Positions 1 to 8,103 are shown, numbered from the stretch's first letter. The stretch: DNA of 39,637 bases from Candidatus Nomurabacteria bacterium (GCA_943354745.1 CALRDB010000005.1:1-39637); one strand, 5' to 3'. The notes: generated by a model from the sequence alone, not told the origin. Program-made: numbers and translations.

Positions 1-546
1 GGCATTATCAAAAAAGTTTCTTTGCCGTCCGAGTGGAAAGAATTCATGCTCGCTGAACTAGAAAAGGAACAAGCGAGCAGTTTCCAATCTGACGCCCTTT
101 TCGTTCAAAATCTGAAAAATCAAATCAAAAGTGTTGAGGAGACGCTAGATAGGCTTCTTGACGCTCATTTGGACAGCACAATTACGAGCGAGGAGTATTT
201 AGGCAAGAAGCAAAAGCTCCTCAACCAAAAAATTGATTTTTCAGAGAAATTGAAGGATTTTGAACGAAAAGGCAATCGCTGGCTCGAACTTTCTCGTCAA
301 TTCATTTTAGACAGTAACCAAGCCCTAATTATCGCTTCTGAAGAAAATCTCGAAGCCAAAAGAGATTTTCTTAAAAAGATTGGCTCGAACCCCCGCCTCG
401 CGTCCCGCTCGCTCTTTTTGGATTTCAAAAACCCTTGGCGAATTCTGGCGGAAACTCCAGTCGCGTCGCTTTGCGACGCTCCGCATTTTGGCGAAAACGG
501 TGATTCTATTTCTTGGCTGGGGGACAGGGAATCGAACCCCAATTAA
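1..546 (+). CDS. Serine recombinase, C-terminal fragment (5' end outside window)
   Basis: The reading frame is open from the first base and stops at 546, so only the last ~181 residues are visible. They contain a long charged coiled coil (roughly residues 35-90) followed by a KNPW motif, as in the C-terminal part of large serine recombinases common in CPR genomes; the catalytic resolvase domain would lie upstream of the window. The last ~10 codons are read from inside tRNA-Gln on the opposite strand (ending LGDRESNPN), so the gene runs head-on into the 3' end of the tRNA, the usual layout of an integrase beside its tRNA attachment site. A related fragment in opposite orientation sits at the other end of the window and shares KKVSLP. 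Family call is from the tail only; the catalytic serine cannot be checked. Confidence 0.7.
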   Translation, partial: GIIKKVSLPSEWKEFMLAELEKEQASSFQSDALFVQNLKNQIKSVEETLDRLLDAHLDSTITSEEYLGKKQKLLNQKIDFSEKLKDFERKGNRWLELSRQFILDSNQALIIASEENLEAKRDFLKKIGSNPRLASRSLFLDFKNPWRILAETPVASLCDAPHFGENGDSISWLGDRESNPN

Positions 547-587
547 AGGCTTCAAAGGCCTCTGTCCTACCGTTAGACGATCCCCCA
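514..587 (-). tRNA. tRNA-Gln (anticodon TTG)
   Basis: Read on the minus strand, a full cloverleaf forms: acceptor TGGGGGA with TCCCCCA, anticodon stem GAGGC/GCCTT, loop CTTTGAA giving anticodon TTG, and T-loop TTCGATT. Discriminator G is followed by an encoded CCA (514-516). The first base T is typical of tRNA-Gln. The 3' end is overlapped by the converging recombinase ORF. Confidence 0.93.
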
Positions 588-662
588 ATATGCAATTGAC
601 GCTACAAATGTACAACAAAAACCTCATCCCCACAATATTTTAGGCACTCCCCCTACCATCTA

Positions 663-692
663 TATAGGCTAATTCGTACGAATTAGCCTATA
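663..692. repeat. 30-bp perfect palindrome, copy 1 (downstream of the ArsR-like gene)
   Basis: Each half-site reads TATAGGCTAATTCGT inward to the centre at 677/678. The inner 28 bp are identical to the centre of the palindrome at 997-1038. There is no T-run on either side, so it does not look like an intrinsic terminator; a protein binding site or mobile palindrome fits better. Confidence 0.85.
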
Positions 693-720
693 AGGCGTAA
701 GGCTGTCGTACGCGGTCACT

Positions 721-981
721 TCAGAGAAGCGAGAGAACATGGTCAAGAGCTGGATGCTTCCTTCCTGCAAGAAAATAGTAGACTTCAATTGACTGTTGCC
801 GCTTCTCCAGCACACCCGCAGTGAACAAAACCGATAAGTGACGAGAAGTTGAGCGAAACGAAAGATTGATAGCCTCTGAAAGTTCCGTCACACTGGCCTC
901 TTTATTTTTCTTTAAAAAGTGAACGATCGCCAACCTTCTCTTATTCGCAAGTGCTCTTAATATCTTTTCAAGCTCTTTCAT
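721..981 (-). CDS. ArsR-type winged-helix transcriptional regulator
   Basis: This 86-residue protein is one winged helix-turn-helix domain: an N-terminal helix with LANKRRLAIVHFL, a recognition region around VTELSEAINLSFRSTSRHLS, and a wing ending EVYYFL, all typical of the ArsR family of dimeric repressors. The metal-binding ELCVCDL-type motif of metal sensors is absent, so the signal is unknown. The gene stands alone on the minus strand between tRNA-Gln and dnaX and is bracketed by two copies of one palindrome, the nearer one 16 bp upstream of its start codon. This suggests autoregulation (inference). It lies beside a recombinase at a tRNA, so it may be accessory cargo. Confidence 0.8.
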   Translation of the reverse strand: MKELEKILRALANKRRLAIVHFLKKNKEASVTELSEAINLSFRSTSRHLSVLFTAGVLEKRQQSIEVYYFLAGRKHPALDHVLSLL

Positions 982-996
982 ATTCGCCTAATCATA

Positions 997-1038
997 CCAC
1001 TCCATAGGCTAATTCGTACGAATTAGCCTATGGAGTGG
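997..1038. promoter_or_regulatory. 42-bp perfect palindrome, copy 2 (putative operator of the ArsR-like gene)
   Basis: Perfect two-fold symmetry about 1017/1018; each half starts CCACTCCATAGGCTAATT and ends CGT. It ends 16 bp upstream of the ATG of the ArsR-like gene and shares its inner 28 bp with the palindrome at 663-692. No T-run follows on the minus strand, which argues against it being the dnaX terminator. The operator role is inferred from position and symmetry. Confidence 0.6.
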
Positions 1039-1121
1039 GTAGCATGTTAGTTTGTACCAGAGCAAAAAACTAATGAGCATCTGTTGCGAAACGATTCACT
1101 GCAAATAACGTTCTTGTACAC

Positions 1122-2162
1122 TTAGACCGTCAGCTTTATGATCGCAAGTTCAAGCGGAAGATGCGAAAGCGCTGCGTAACCGATGAGGTCGTAGACATTG
1201 AGGAATTCAAGAAGTACCGCCGAGGTGATACGAGAGTCTTTCGTTACAGAAAGTTTTTTCAAAAAATCGAAATCTTCCGCCGACACTTCGTTCTGTATCC
1301 CCTTTTCCATATCAGGAGCATTGCGGAGAAGAAGCACAAACCGAAGTTTTGCCAGTAAGAGTTTCGCAAACACTTTGATATCGATATTTTGCTCCACGGC
1401 CTTCCCTATCGCGATTAAGCCAGCTGAAGTATCCTTCTTTTCTAGTGCCTCGATAACTTCGTTGACAAGTGTCCCTTTTGGTGATCCCGTAATCTTCTCT
1501 ACTTCAGCCAATGTTATTTTTTTATCCGAAGAAGACCCCATCGCTTTCTGTAATATTCCATGGGCATCTCTATATGAGCCATCAGCGAGAAGCGCGATCA
1601 GTTCTGCCGCTGGAGATTCGATAGTAAAACCTTCCTTCTTCGAAATACGCTCCGCCGCCTCCTTTAGAATTTTCTGCGAGGGACGTTTAAAGGTAAAGGT
1701 TTGACAGCGGGAAATAATGGTGTCCGGAACCTTTTCAAGCTCTGTAGTGGCCAAAATAAAGATGACATGTGCGGGTGGTTCCTCAAGAGTCTTCAGGAGC
1801 GCGTTAAACGCTTCCTTCGTCAGCATGTGCACTTCATCAATAATATAGACTTTGTACTTTGACTCAAAGGGTGTTGCGGTCACTCCTTCTCGTAGTAGGC
1901 GAATATCGTCAATACCACGGTTTGATGCGGCATCTATTTCATAGAGATCGGAGTCGGTAGTACCAAGCGCTTTGGCGAGAATGCGCGCCACAGAGGTCTT
2001 GCCCGTGCCGCGCGAGCCAGAAAAAAGATAGGCATGAGAAACGCGATCAAGTTTTATAGCTCCCTCCAGAGCCTCCACTACATGGTTCTGTCCAAGCACA
2101 TCTTTAAAAATTTGTGGTCTGTATTTTCTATACAGCACATTACTATCGTGATCGTTTGACAT
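1122..2162 (-). CDS. dnaX: DNA polymerase III subunit gamma/tau, short form without zinc module
   Basis: This is the clamp-loader ATPase that opens the sliding clamp during replication. The 346-residue protein has Walker A GSRGTGKTS (48-56), Walker B IIDEVHML (107-114), the NALLKTLEEPP segment, and sensor/arginine-finger region ISRCQ (150-154). It ends after the lid and collar region, so it corresponds to a gamma-like product without the tau C-terminus. Odd feature: the four-cysteine zinc loop that normally lies between Walker A and the EIDAASN motif is missing; ILAKALG is followed within about ten residues by EIDAASN. Its start is an ATG at 2162 on the minus strand. The downstream gap before the ArsR-like gene contains the 42-bp palindrome. 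Confidence 0.92.
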   Translation of the reverse strand: MSNDHDSNVLYRKYRPQIFKDVLGQNHVVEALEGAIKLDRVSHAYLFSGSRGTGKTSVARILAKALGTTDSDLYEIDAASNRGIDDIRLLREGVTATPFESKYKVYIIDEVHMLTKEAFNALLKTLEEPPAHVIFILATTELEKVPDTIISRCQTFTFKRPSQKILKEAAERISKKEGFTIESPAAELIALLADGSYRDAHGILQKAMGSSSDKKITLAEVEKITGSPKGTLVNEVIEALEKKDTSAGLIAIGKAVEQNIDIKVFAKLLLAKLRFVLLLRNAPDMEKGIQNEVSAEDFDFLKKLSVTKDSRITSAVLLEFLNVYDLIGYAALSHLPLELAIIKLTV

Positions 2163-2247
2163 AGGAATAGTATAACGAATTGTTTAAGAAAAAACGAGGA
2201 AAAAAAGGCACGCCGGTTATCCAGCGTGCGTGAAGCGCGAGGCGCTA

Positions 2248-2466
2248 TCAGAGAATAGTCGCCGCAAGTTTAACGAGAGCCTCTCGAGCCTCGGGAATAT
2301 CTACCCCCAAGAGGACAAGGTGAGGTCGAATGAGATCTGACCGACATTGTAAAAATTCACTTTTGCAGACACTGGAGCAGAAGGTAAAGGTTTTCGCAAT
2401 CCACACGGCCTCATCAGTGTGGAACATCCGGGAACAATTGGGATTATCGCACTTTGAGATTGACAT
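2248..2466 (-). CDS. Small zinc-finger-like protein, function unknown
   Basis: An upstream in-frame ATG exists at 2577, but the segment before residue MSISKCDN looks non-coding in composition, so I place the start at 2466 (72 residues). Four cysteines, C-x4-C and C-x3-C (KCDNPNC and FCSSVC), are spaced like a small treble-clef or ribbon zinc site; the rest is a short amphipathic tail. It is just upstream of dnaX on the same strand (85 bp gap). I do not recognise the family. It could be a small DNA- or RNA-binding protein, or not a gene at all. Confidence 0.45.
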   Translation of the reverse strand: MSISKCDNPNCSRMFHTDEAVWIAKTFTFCSSVCKSEFLQCRSDLIRPHLVLLGVDIPEAREALVKLAATIL

Positions 2467-2870
2467 GAGGAAAGGGTGTGCAGGTTGTTGTTTCAGTGAG
2501 TATGGGTGCCGATGTAATGCTACGGTAGTTTTAAAAATGTGCAAATAACTACACTGTGGATAACTTTTAGTATACATCGCATGAAACTAAACTAAAAGGC
2601 ACATAACCATACTTCCAAAAAAAGCAAAAGAAAACAGAGGACGTTCGGTGTTGGTCGTGAAAGTAAGACCCGAACGCCCCCTGTTTAAGCTAACCGAATT
2701 GACTGGGAAATCTCATATTCCCTTCCTTTCTGGTAGCGTCCACAAGAGAACGAGCGTTACATAACAAAGTTGGTTTTGTTATGCTGAGTGCGCCTAGGAG
2801 AAAGCGACGAGGTGGGAACAATCGTCTCTTTTTTGCTACCTTCGAGAGTATAGCAGGTGCCTGCAAAATT
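2467..2870. other. Intergenic stretch between the small zinc ORF and dusB, with hairpins
   Basis: I see no convincing gene in this ~400 bp. It holds the strong hairpin at 2633-2685 and a smaller inverted repeat at 2761-2782 (ATAACAAA with TTTGTTAT). Either could belong to a small RNA or to the end of the dusB transcript. A minus-strand ORF here (2690-2974) overlaps dusB and has no recognisable features. Confidence 0.5.
2633..2685 (-). terminator. 16-bp stem hairpin, probable terminator downstream of dusB
   Basis: On the minus strand AACAGGGGGCGTTCGG pairs along its full 16 bases with CCGAACGTCCTCTGTT (two G-T pairs), with a 21-base loop, followed by T-rich sequence (TTCTTTTGCTTTTTTT). It lies ~190 bp after the dusB stop. 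The long loop is unusual for a plain terminator, so a small structured RNA is the alternative. Confidence 0.55.
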
Positions 2871-3839
2871 TCAACTTGATGCAAGCGGTGTGACGATATG
2901 ACCAACCTCTGTTGCCGATTCGGTTTCCATGAGTTTGACTCGGAGATCCTTTGCTCCTTCAAACCCTTCAACATACGCCTTAAAATGCTTCTTCATAATC
3001 GCGAAGTTTTTGTGCTCACCAAGCAGATCCTCGAACAGTTTTGTATGCTCCACCAGAACTTCCAACCTTTTTTTTACATCATACATCTTAAATTCTGAGT
3101 CTCCTCTTTGCCGAGCAAAAAGAAATGGATTACCGAAAATGGCGCGACCGAGCATGACGCCGTCCGCACCGGTTTCTCTTACTTTTTGGCGTGCGTCGGC
3201 AAGGTCCTTTACGTCACCGTTGCCGAGAATTAGTGTTCCACTCTTGAGTTCGTCCCGAATCTCCACTGCACGCTTGACCCGTTCCCACCTTGCGGGAACC
3301 TTCGACATCTCCTTTCGTGTGCGTGCATGAATCGTAATCGCGACCGGTTTTTCCACTAAGAGTTCAGGTAACCACTCCTCCAAAATATCCTTGTTGTATC
3401 CGAGACGCGTCTTAATGGATACCGGTAGGCCTGACCCCTCCCTCGCAGCCCGAATAAGCTCTTTCGCCAGCCGTGGATTTTTTATGAGGCACGCTCCCGC
3501 ACCCGACTTCTCAATGGAGCGGTCTGGACAGCCCATGTTAATGTCGAGTCCGTCGAACCCAAGCTCTTTGACCAGCTTTGCCGCTTCAAACATTTTTTCC
3601 GGATTACCGGAGAAGAGCTGCGCCACGATAGGCCGCTCGCTTTCTGAGTACATTAAATCCACGAGAAGATTTTTCTGTCCCACGCTCATGAGGCCGTCCG
3701 CCGATGTAAATTCAGTGAACATAACGTCTGGTTTGCCGTATTTGGCAATGATACGCCTAAAAGCCGCGTCGGTTACATTGGCCATCGGCGCCAACACCAT
3801 TATTGGCTTCCTTAGTTTTCCCCAAAATCCCATTTCCAT
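2871..3839 (-). CDS. dus: tRNA-dihydrouridine synthase
   Basis: A flavoenzyme that reduces uridines in the D-loop of tRNAs. The 322-residue protein shows the DUS signatures: LAPMANVTDAAFRRI near the N-terminus, NMGCPDRSIEKSGAG with the catalytic cysteine, TIHARTR, ILGNGDV and the phosphate-binding GVMLGRAIFGNPFLF of the TIM barrel, then the short helical C-terminal domain. Length is normal for the DusB-like group. It is divergent from the small secreted protein at 3959; the 120-bp gap carries that gene's promoter. The exact DUS subtype is not determined. Confidence 0.92.
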   Translation of the reverse strand: MEMGFWGKLRKPIMVLAPMANVTDAAFRRIIAKYGKPDVMFTEFTSADGLMSVGQKNLLVDLMYSESERPIVAQLFSGNPEKMFEAAKLVKELGFDGLDINMGCPDRSIEKSGAGACLIKNPRLAKELIRAAREGSGLPVSIKTRLGYNKDILEEWLPELLVEKPVAITIHARTRKEMSKVPARWERVKRAVEIRDELKSGTLILGNGDVKDLADARQKVRETGADGVMLGRAIFGNPFLFARQRGDSEFKMYDVKKRLEVLVEHTKLFEDLLGEHKNFAIMKKHFKAYVEGFEGAKDLRVKLMETESATEVGHIVTPLASS

Positions 3840-3869
3840 ATCACGCTACTGTAGCATTTTTCCCAAATA

Positions 3870-3898
3870 TTGACAAAATGCTCTTTTCATTCTATTGT
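3870..3898 (+). promoter_or_regulatory. Sigma-70-type promoter for the 3959 gene
   Basis: TTGACA (3870-3875), a 17-bp spacer, then TATTGT (3893-3898). Transcription would start near 3905, leaving a ~54-nt leader with a 7-bp hairpin CTTTCCA/TGGAAAG at 3907-3927. Confidence 0.55.
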
Positions 3899-3958
3899 TA
3901 TCTCGGCTTTCCATACATTCTGGAAAGATAGATCAACCTAGAAAAATCATCAGATTCT

Positions 3959-4381
3959 ATGAAAATTAACAGTCCTTTGATTGTCTCGCTCCTTATTGTG
4001 CAGTTGCTAGTTACCATTGTCTCTCAAGTCGACCTCCGACAAAAGATGGGGGAAACTGAGACACACCTCAAGATGTCGGTTATCCAAAACGGTTTCCAAA
4101 ACAGCATGGATAGCGAGAAAATTCGGCGACTCGGAGGAACGCTTGTCGCTAAACAAACAGGTAGCGTCATGTACTTTAGAGCGATGACAAACCCCGGGCC
4201 TGGTGGTGGGGAACGAGTACCCGTGCCTATTGTCTCCATGACCAACGTCATGACGGCCATTCTGCAGACAACAAAACGGATGGGACCGAATTACGTCCCG
4301 CTGGCGGTTACTCCAGAGTACGGCTTCTACGACGGGGAATGGGCGCTTATGGGCGCTATAGTGACCTTAAACGCTCCCTAA
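3959..4381 (+). CDS. Small exported or membrane-anchored protein, function unknown
   Basis: 140 residues. The first ~22 residues (INSPLIVSLLIVQLLVTIVS) form a hydrophobic segment that is a signal peptide or membrane anchor; there is no lipobox cysteine. The rest is a soluble region with a short coiled stretch and a glycine/proline turn (NPGPGGGE). I recognise no family. It has its own promoter and terminator and stands between divergent dus and the convergent Clp-like gene, so it is a single-gene transcript, possibly a cell-surface protein. Confidence 0.6.
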   Translation: MKINSPLIVSLLIVQLLVTIVSQVDLRQKMGETETHLKMSVIQNGFQNSMDSEKIRRLGGTLVAKQTGSVMYFRAMTNPGPGGGERVPVPIVSMTNVMTAILQTTKRMGPNYVPLAVTPEYGFYDGEWALMGAIVTLNAP

Positions 4382-4392
4382 GTAAAATTGTG

Positions 4393-4424
4393 CGGGGTTG
4401 GACTTCTTCCAGCCCCGTTTTTTT
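4393..4424 (+). terminator. Intrinsic terminator of the 3959 gene
   Basis: Stem CGGGGTTGG (4393-4401) with CCAGCCCCG (4409-4417), 7-base loop, then seven T. The end touches the stop codon of the convergent Clp-like gene, so it may act in both directions. Confidence 0.85.
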
Positions 4425-6882
4425 ATGTAAGCTCCGCACCAGTCAGCTCCACCTTTGACCCTGCCCCGATTTCCCCACGAAGCATTTTCTCAGCAATTAC
4501 CTGCTCCACCTTCTCCTGAATCGCGCGGTTCATCGGGCGGGCGCCGAACTTCGGGTCCTGTCCGACAGATACAAGGTAGTCGAGTAGCGCGTCGGTGATG
4601 ACAAACTCCAATCCTTTTTCCTTCAAACGAACTGCTAATTTCTTGAGTTGGAGCCTCGCAATGGTTCGTACATCCTGCTTCGTAAGCGAATGAAAGAGGA
4701 CAACACCGTCAAACCGGTTGAGTAGTTCTGGCTTGAAGATGGCGCGATTAATAATTTCCGTTAAAACAATATCCTTACTGAGTTCTTTACCCTCTTGTTC
4801 CGCTTTCCAAATTACATCACTTCCAGCATTTGATGTAGCGATAACGATAAGATTTCGAGCGTTGACTCTCTTCCCTACTACATCGGTGAAAAACCCTTCA
4901 TCAAGTATTTGAAGAAACAGATCGTGTACCTGCTTGTTTGTTTTCTCAAACTCATCGAGAAGGAGGACTCCATAGGGATGTTCCCGAAGAAGCGATGCTA
5001 GGATTCCAGGCCTACCACTCTCGAAAGTACCAATAAGACGCGGGAGAGCATCTTCGCTTTGGTATTCAGACATATCAAGGCGTATTACTGACTTCTCATC
5101 ACCAAAGAAAACTTGTGCCAGGGCTTTTGTCGTCTCCGTCTTCCCTACGCCGGTAGGCCCAAGGAAAAGAAAAGATCCCATCGGACGGTTTGGTGAGCTG
5201 ATACCCGAACGTGCACGGCGAAGCGCACCAGAAATAGCCTTAACGGCTTCGTCCTGCCCAACAATGCGCTCATGGAGCGTCTCTTCAAGCTTGAGGAGTT
5301 TAGTGCGTTCCTCTCCCTTCGCCTCCGAGACAGCAATACCCGTCTTCTCAGAAATCAGCTCAAGAACATCTTCCCTCACAATGACACTTTTTCCAGAAGC
5401 CTTGATTTTAGGGACAAGCTCAAGTAAGAGATCTATTGCTTTATCCGGCATAATTCCTTCAAAGAAATATCGCTCGGCGCTTTCGGTAACGGTACGCAAA
5501 GCTGGATAGGTAAAAAAGACGCGACTCTTCACTTCAGAGCGTAACGCTTCATCTTCCACAAGCGGTATTGATCCGGACACGCCCGCCCCTGTTATCAGCA
5601 CGTGCTCGAAGCGTTCACGGATCTTGGGGTTCCCCTCAAACACCTGGCGAAAGGCCCCGAGCTCTACGATGGCTACAATTTGAATGCTGGCTACGGTGAG
5701 AAAAGGATCAAGTAAAGCAAGAACATCGGAATTGAGTAGTTTCGCTTCTTGATAAAATTTCTCAAAATTATCAAAGATAAAAATAATGTTCCCTGCTCGA
5801 GCCGTTTCGGAAAGAAGTCGCACAAGCTCTGTTTCAAACAGGGCTTTCTCTTTCATGGCGGTAAGGAAGGGAACGCCGTCAAAAATATACATCTGCTTGT
5901 GCGCGAGTGGGGGGAGCACCACACCTGAGTTAATCTTACGAGCAAGCCGTGCAAGTGGTGCAAGTTTTGGTACACCCTCTTCACCTACTAAAAGTACGTT
6001 CGACTCTCTTCCTCTTGAAAGAACACGCTCTATTTCCACTGCTTCACTCTTCCCAAACGTACCTTTACTTGAAGAGAATCCTGGATGGAGCATGAGTGGG
6101 ATTGCGTAACGTCGAAGTAACGGTATCTCACCATAGGCCCAATCCTTACCTATACCAGGGATTCGACCGAGAGTATCCTTACTCCACCAGCGAAGGTACT
6201 CTTTATACTCTTCTTCCATTCGGGAAACCCAGTCAGCAGCACCGGTAAAATCGGCGGCGTCTAATTTCTTCAAAGCAAGAAAATGTTGCAACCCCTCATC
6301 AAAAGAGAAAAGTGCTTTTGCTAGTTGTTCGAGACCAACCGCTCTTCCTTCGTCTTGCACCAGGTGAAATGTATGTGTGGATGGAACTCGGCTCTGAAGA
6401 AAGGTCGAAAGATCCGCGTTAGTAAGCCCTAATCGCATTGCGGTGATCCTGCCACACCGAGAGGAAAAAAAATCGACTATCGGTTCGTTATAGCCCCTTA
6501 GCACCACCTCGGCAACCTCAAAACGAATTGGTGGAACAACCATGCCAACTTCGGGCAACACGCTATCACTGTCCTTAAAATAGAAGGAGGCAAAAAAAGC
6601 ATACCCTAGAGCTGCAATAGCCCAAAGTCCACAGACAAGATATAAAACCGATCTAATGAACGGGGAAAAAGTAGCAGCAAAATCAGAGCCTCCTGGAAAT
6701 AGGTTGGTTAGAAACGATACTGACGGAAAAATGGAGACCCCGACCCACGCAAGAAAAAAGAGCATGGTAAGTATTCGGAGACATTTTTCAAGAGTGTGGA
6801 CGTGCGTACCCGATATCAGTTTTTCAATTCTGAGCGCCCCTTGATACACACTCGCCTCTCTTTGTAGCGATTGGTAATCCAT
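4423..6882 (-). CDS. Membrane-anchored Clp/Hsp100-like AAA+ ATPase with degenerate first ATPase domain
   Basis: 819 residues. Two predicted membrane helices lie near the N-terminus (about 38-58 and 78-101), which ordinary ClpA/B/C proteins lack. The first AAA+ domain (about 290-430) is degenerate: the P-loop position reads GEEGVPKLA with no GKT, and Walker B reads IFDNFEKF. The second (about 535-800) is intact in Walker A GPTGVGKT (575-582) and Walker B LLLDEFEK (640-647), but the usual GYVG pore loop is replaced by GTFESGRPG. It follows a small membrane protein by 3 bp, with an ftsQ-like gene further upstream. Likely role: an ATP-driven unfoldase or remodelling motor at the membrane (inference). 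No partner protease is seen. Confidence 0.8.
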   Translation of the reverse strand: MDYQSLQREASVYQGALRIEKLISGTHVHTLEKCLRILTMLFFLAWVGVSIFPSVSFLTNLFPGGSDFAATFSPFIRSVLYLVCGLWAIAALGYAFFASFYFKDSDSVLPEVGMVVPPIRFEVAEVVLRGYNEPIVDFFSSRCGRITAMRLGLTNADLSTFLQSRVPSTHTFHLVQDEGRAVGLEQLAKALFSFDEGLQHFLALKKLDAADFTGAADWVSRMEEEYKEYLRWWSKDTLGRIPGIGKDWAYGEIPLLRRYAIPLMLHPGFSSSKGTFGKSEAVEIERVLSRGRESNVLLVGEEGVPKLAPLARLARKINSGVVLPPLAHKQMYIFDGVPFLTAMKEKALFETELVRLLSETARAGNIIFIFDNFEKFYQEAKLLNSDVLALLDPFLTVASIQIVAIVELGAFRQVFEGNPKIRERFEHVLITGAGVSGSIPLVEDEALRSEVKSRVFFTYPALRTVTESAERYFFEGIMPDKAIDLLLELVPKIKASGKSVIVREDVLELISEKTGIAVSEAKGEERTKLLKLEETLHERIVGQDEAVKAISGALRRARSGISSPNRPMGSFLFLGPTGVGKTETTKALAQVFFGDEKSVIRLDMSEYQSEDALPRLIGTFESGRPGILASLLREHPYGVLLLDEFEKTNKQVHDLFLQILDEGFFTDVVGKRVNARNLIVIATSNAGSDVIWKAEQEGKELSKDIVLTEIINRAIFKPELLNRFDGVVLFHSLTKQDVRTIARLQLKKLAVRLKEKGLEFVITDALLDYLVSVGQDPKFGARPMNRAIQEKVEQVIAEKMLRGEIGAGSKVELTGAELT

Positions 6883-6885
6883 AAT

Positions 6886-7272
6886 TTAAAACTTAAGTAG
6901 CCCCATGACACCTCTTACGAGGAGTACGCCAATAACGAAGGGGAGGGTGGGCCACAGAAGTAGAAAAAGTACAAAAAACACGGTAAAGAAGAAGAGTGTG
7001 ATTACTCCAAGAAGAATGATGAAGAGTCGAGCAACGAAACCGACACCTCGTAGCATGATATTCATAATGAACCCCCCCAGCATCGCTTCTCCACCCTTAC
7101 CTCCGCGGTCGTGCATTCTGTGTAATGGAGAAAAGAGTGTGGAGAGAAAAAGTCTGATTGAGAAAAAATGGGACAAAAACCAGAAAAAATTCCGATACAA
7201 TCGAAAAAGGTCCACCCAGGCAGTAGTGTAGTGCCAGAAAAAATATGCCAAGGGTAATTGAAAAAATATCAT
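6886..7272 (-). CDS. Small integral membrane protein, probable partner of the Clp-like ATPase
   Basis: 128 residues, very rich in Phe/Leu, with a hydrophobic N-terminal stretch (about 1-30) and one or two long membrane segments in the C-terminal half (about 70-125), separated by a short polar glycine-rich linker (HDRGGKGGEA). No known domain. It ends 3 bp before the start of the membrane-anchored Clp-like ATPase and begins 24 bp after the ftsQ-like stop, so the three are probably co-transcribed. The tight coupling suggests a membrane complex with the ATPase (inference). Confidence 0.65.
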   Translation of the reverse strand: MIFFQLPLAYFFWHYTTAWVDLFRLYRNFFWFLSHFFSIRLFLSTLFSPLHRMHDRGGKGGEAMLGGFIMNIMLRGVGFVARLFIILLGVITLFFFTVFFVLFLLLWPTLPFVIGVLLVRGVMGLLKF

Positions 7273-7296
7273 ACCTAGTTGAGAAAATACGAATCG

Positions 7297-8103
7297 CTAC
7301 CGCGGCTTAAAATAAATCTTATTTCCATACCGCAGGTCAATGTAGTCAACCACCGGTACACCCTGCTTTTGAGGAAGAAGATCACGTTCACCTATAAGTG
7401 CCTTCAATTTAACCAACACACGATCATATTCTCCCTCCCGTAGTAAAAGTCTAGTCCCGTCTTTCAGAACAACCTCAAGCTCTTGTTGTTCCTTCTGTAC
7501 TACTTTTTCTGGGTTGAGTCCCGCCTCTTCAAGATTTTTAAGAAACCGCAGAAGAGACGTCAGTTTTTCCTCGGTCATTATGTGAGTACCAAGTAAAGGG
7601 GTAGAGGCTTCCCTCTCGAGACGATAGTACAAGGGCTCAGTTGGAGCTTCAGCCCTTGTAAATGCAAAACCTGTTCCGTCTATAAGGAAACAATCTTGAA
7701 CCGTGGCACAGAACATAGCCTTTGGTTCACGCTCATGAACCGCAACATGGAGGAGACTCAGGCTCCGAAGCGAAACCGAGACTCCAGAAAAAGTTGGGAA
7801 ACTTTTCAAAAGTGACTCCTTTAGTGCTCTATTGGGATAGAAAAGTGTATGTGATTTTGGTATAACACCAAGGTAAAATCCTGAAATAGTAGTTTGCACT
7901 GACGTACGTATTTCATCCTCCGGCACCCTACCGTAACCACTTATTTCGATTGTTGTAATACGAAATTCAGGACGAGAAAGAGCATACAAGATTCCTCCAA
8001 CAACGAGAACAGAAAAGGAGAGCAGCAGAAGAACTTTCTTTCCTTGCCTCTGACGAGCTTTTTCTGCGAGACGTGGAGAACGAAGTATTTTCTTTCGAGC
8101 CAT
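7297..8103 (-). CDS. ftsQ: FtsQ/DivIB-like cell division protein
   Basis: 268 residues with a basic N-terminus, a single membrane helix (about 25-45, LLLLSFSVLVVGGILYAL), then a POTRA-type domain (TTIEISGYGRVPEDEIRTSV) and a beta domain with HEREPKAMFC and FLIDGTGFAF, the pattern of FtsQ, which links early and late division proteins across the membrane. Sequence is divergent, as usual for this family. It lies between serS and the small membrane protein; a division and cell-wall cluster is not otherwise visible here. Confidence 0.75.
   Translation of the reverse strand: MARKKILRSPRLAEKARQRQGKKVLLLLSFSVLVVGGILYALSRPEFRITTIEISGYGRVPEDEIRTSVQTTISGFYLGVIPKSHTLFYPNRALKESLLKSFPTFSGVSVSLRSLSLLHVAVHEREPKAMFCATVQDCFLIDGTGFAFTRAEAPTEPLYYRLEREASTPLLGTHIMTEEKLTSLLRFLKNLEEAGLNPEKVVQKEQQELEVVLKDGTRLLLREGEYDRVLVKLKALIGERDLLPQKQGVPVVDYIDLRYGNKIYFKPR

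Noticed and set aside
2690-2974. 94-residue minus-strand ORF downstream of dusB
   Set aside because: It overlaps the dusB 3' end out of frame and has no motif; the area is better explained as gene-free with hairpins.
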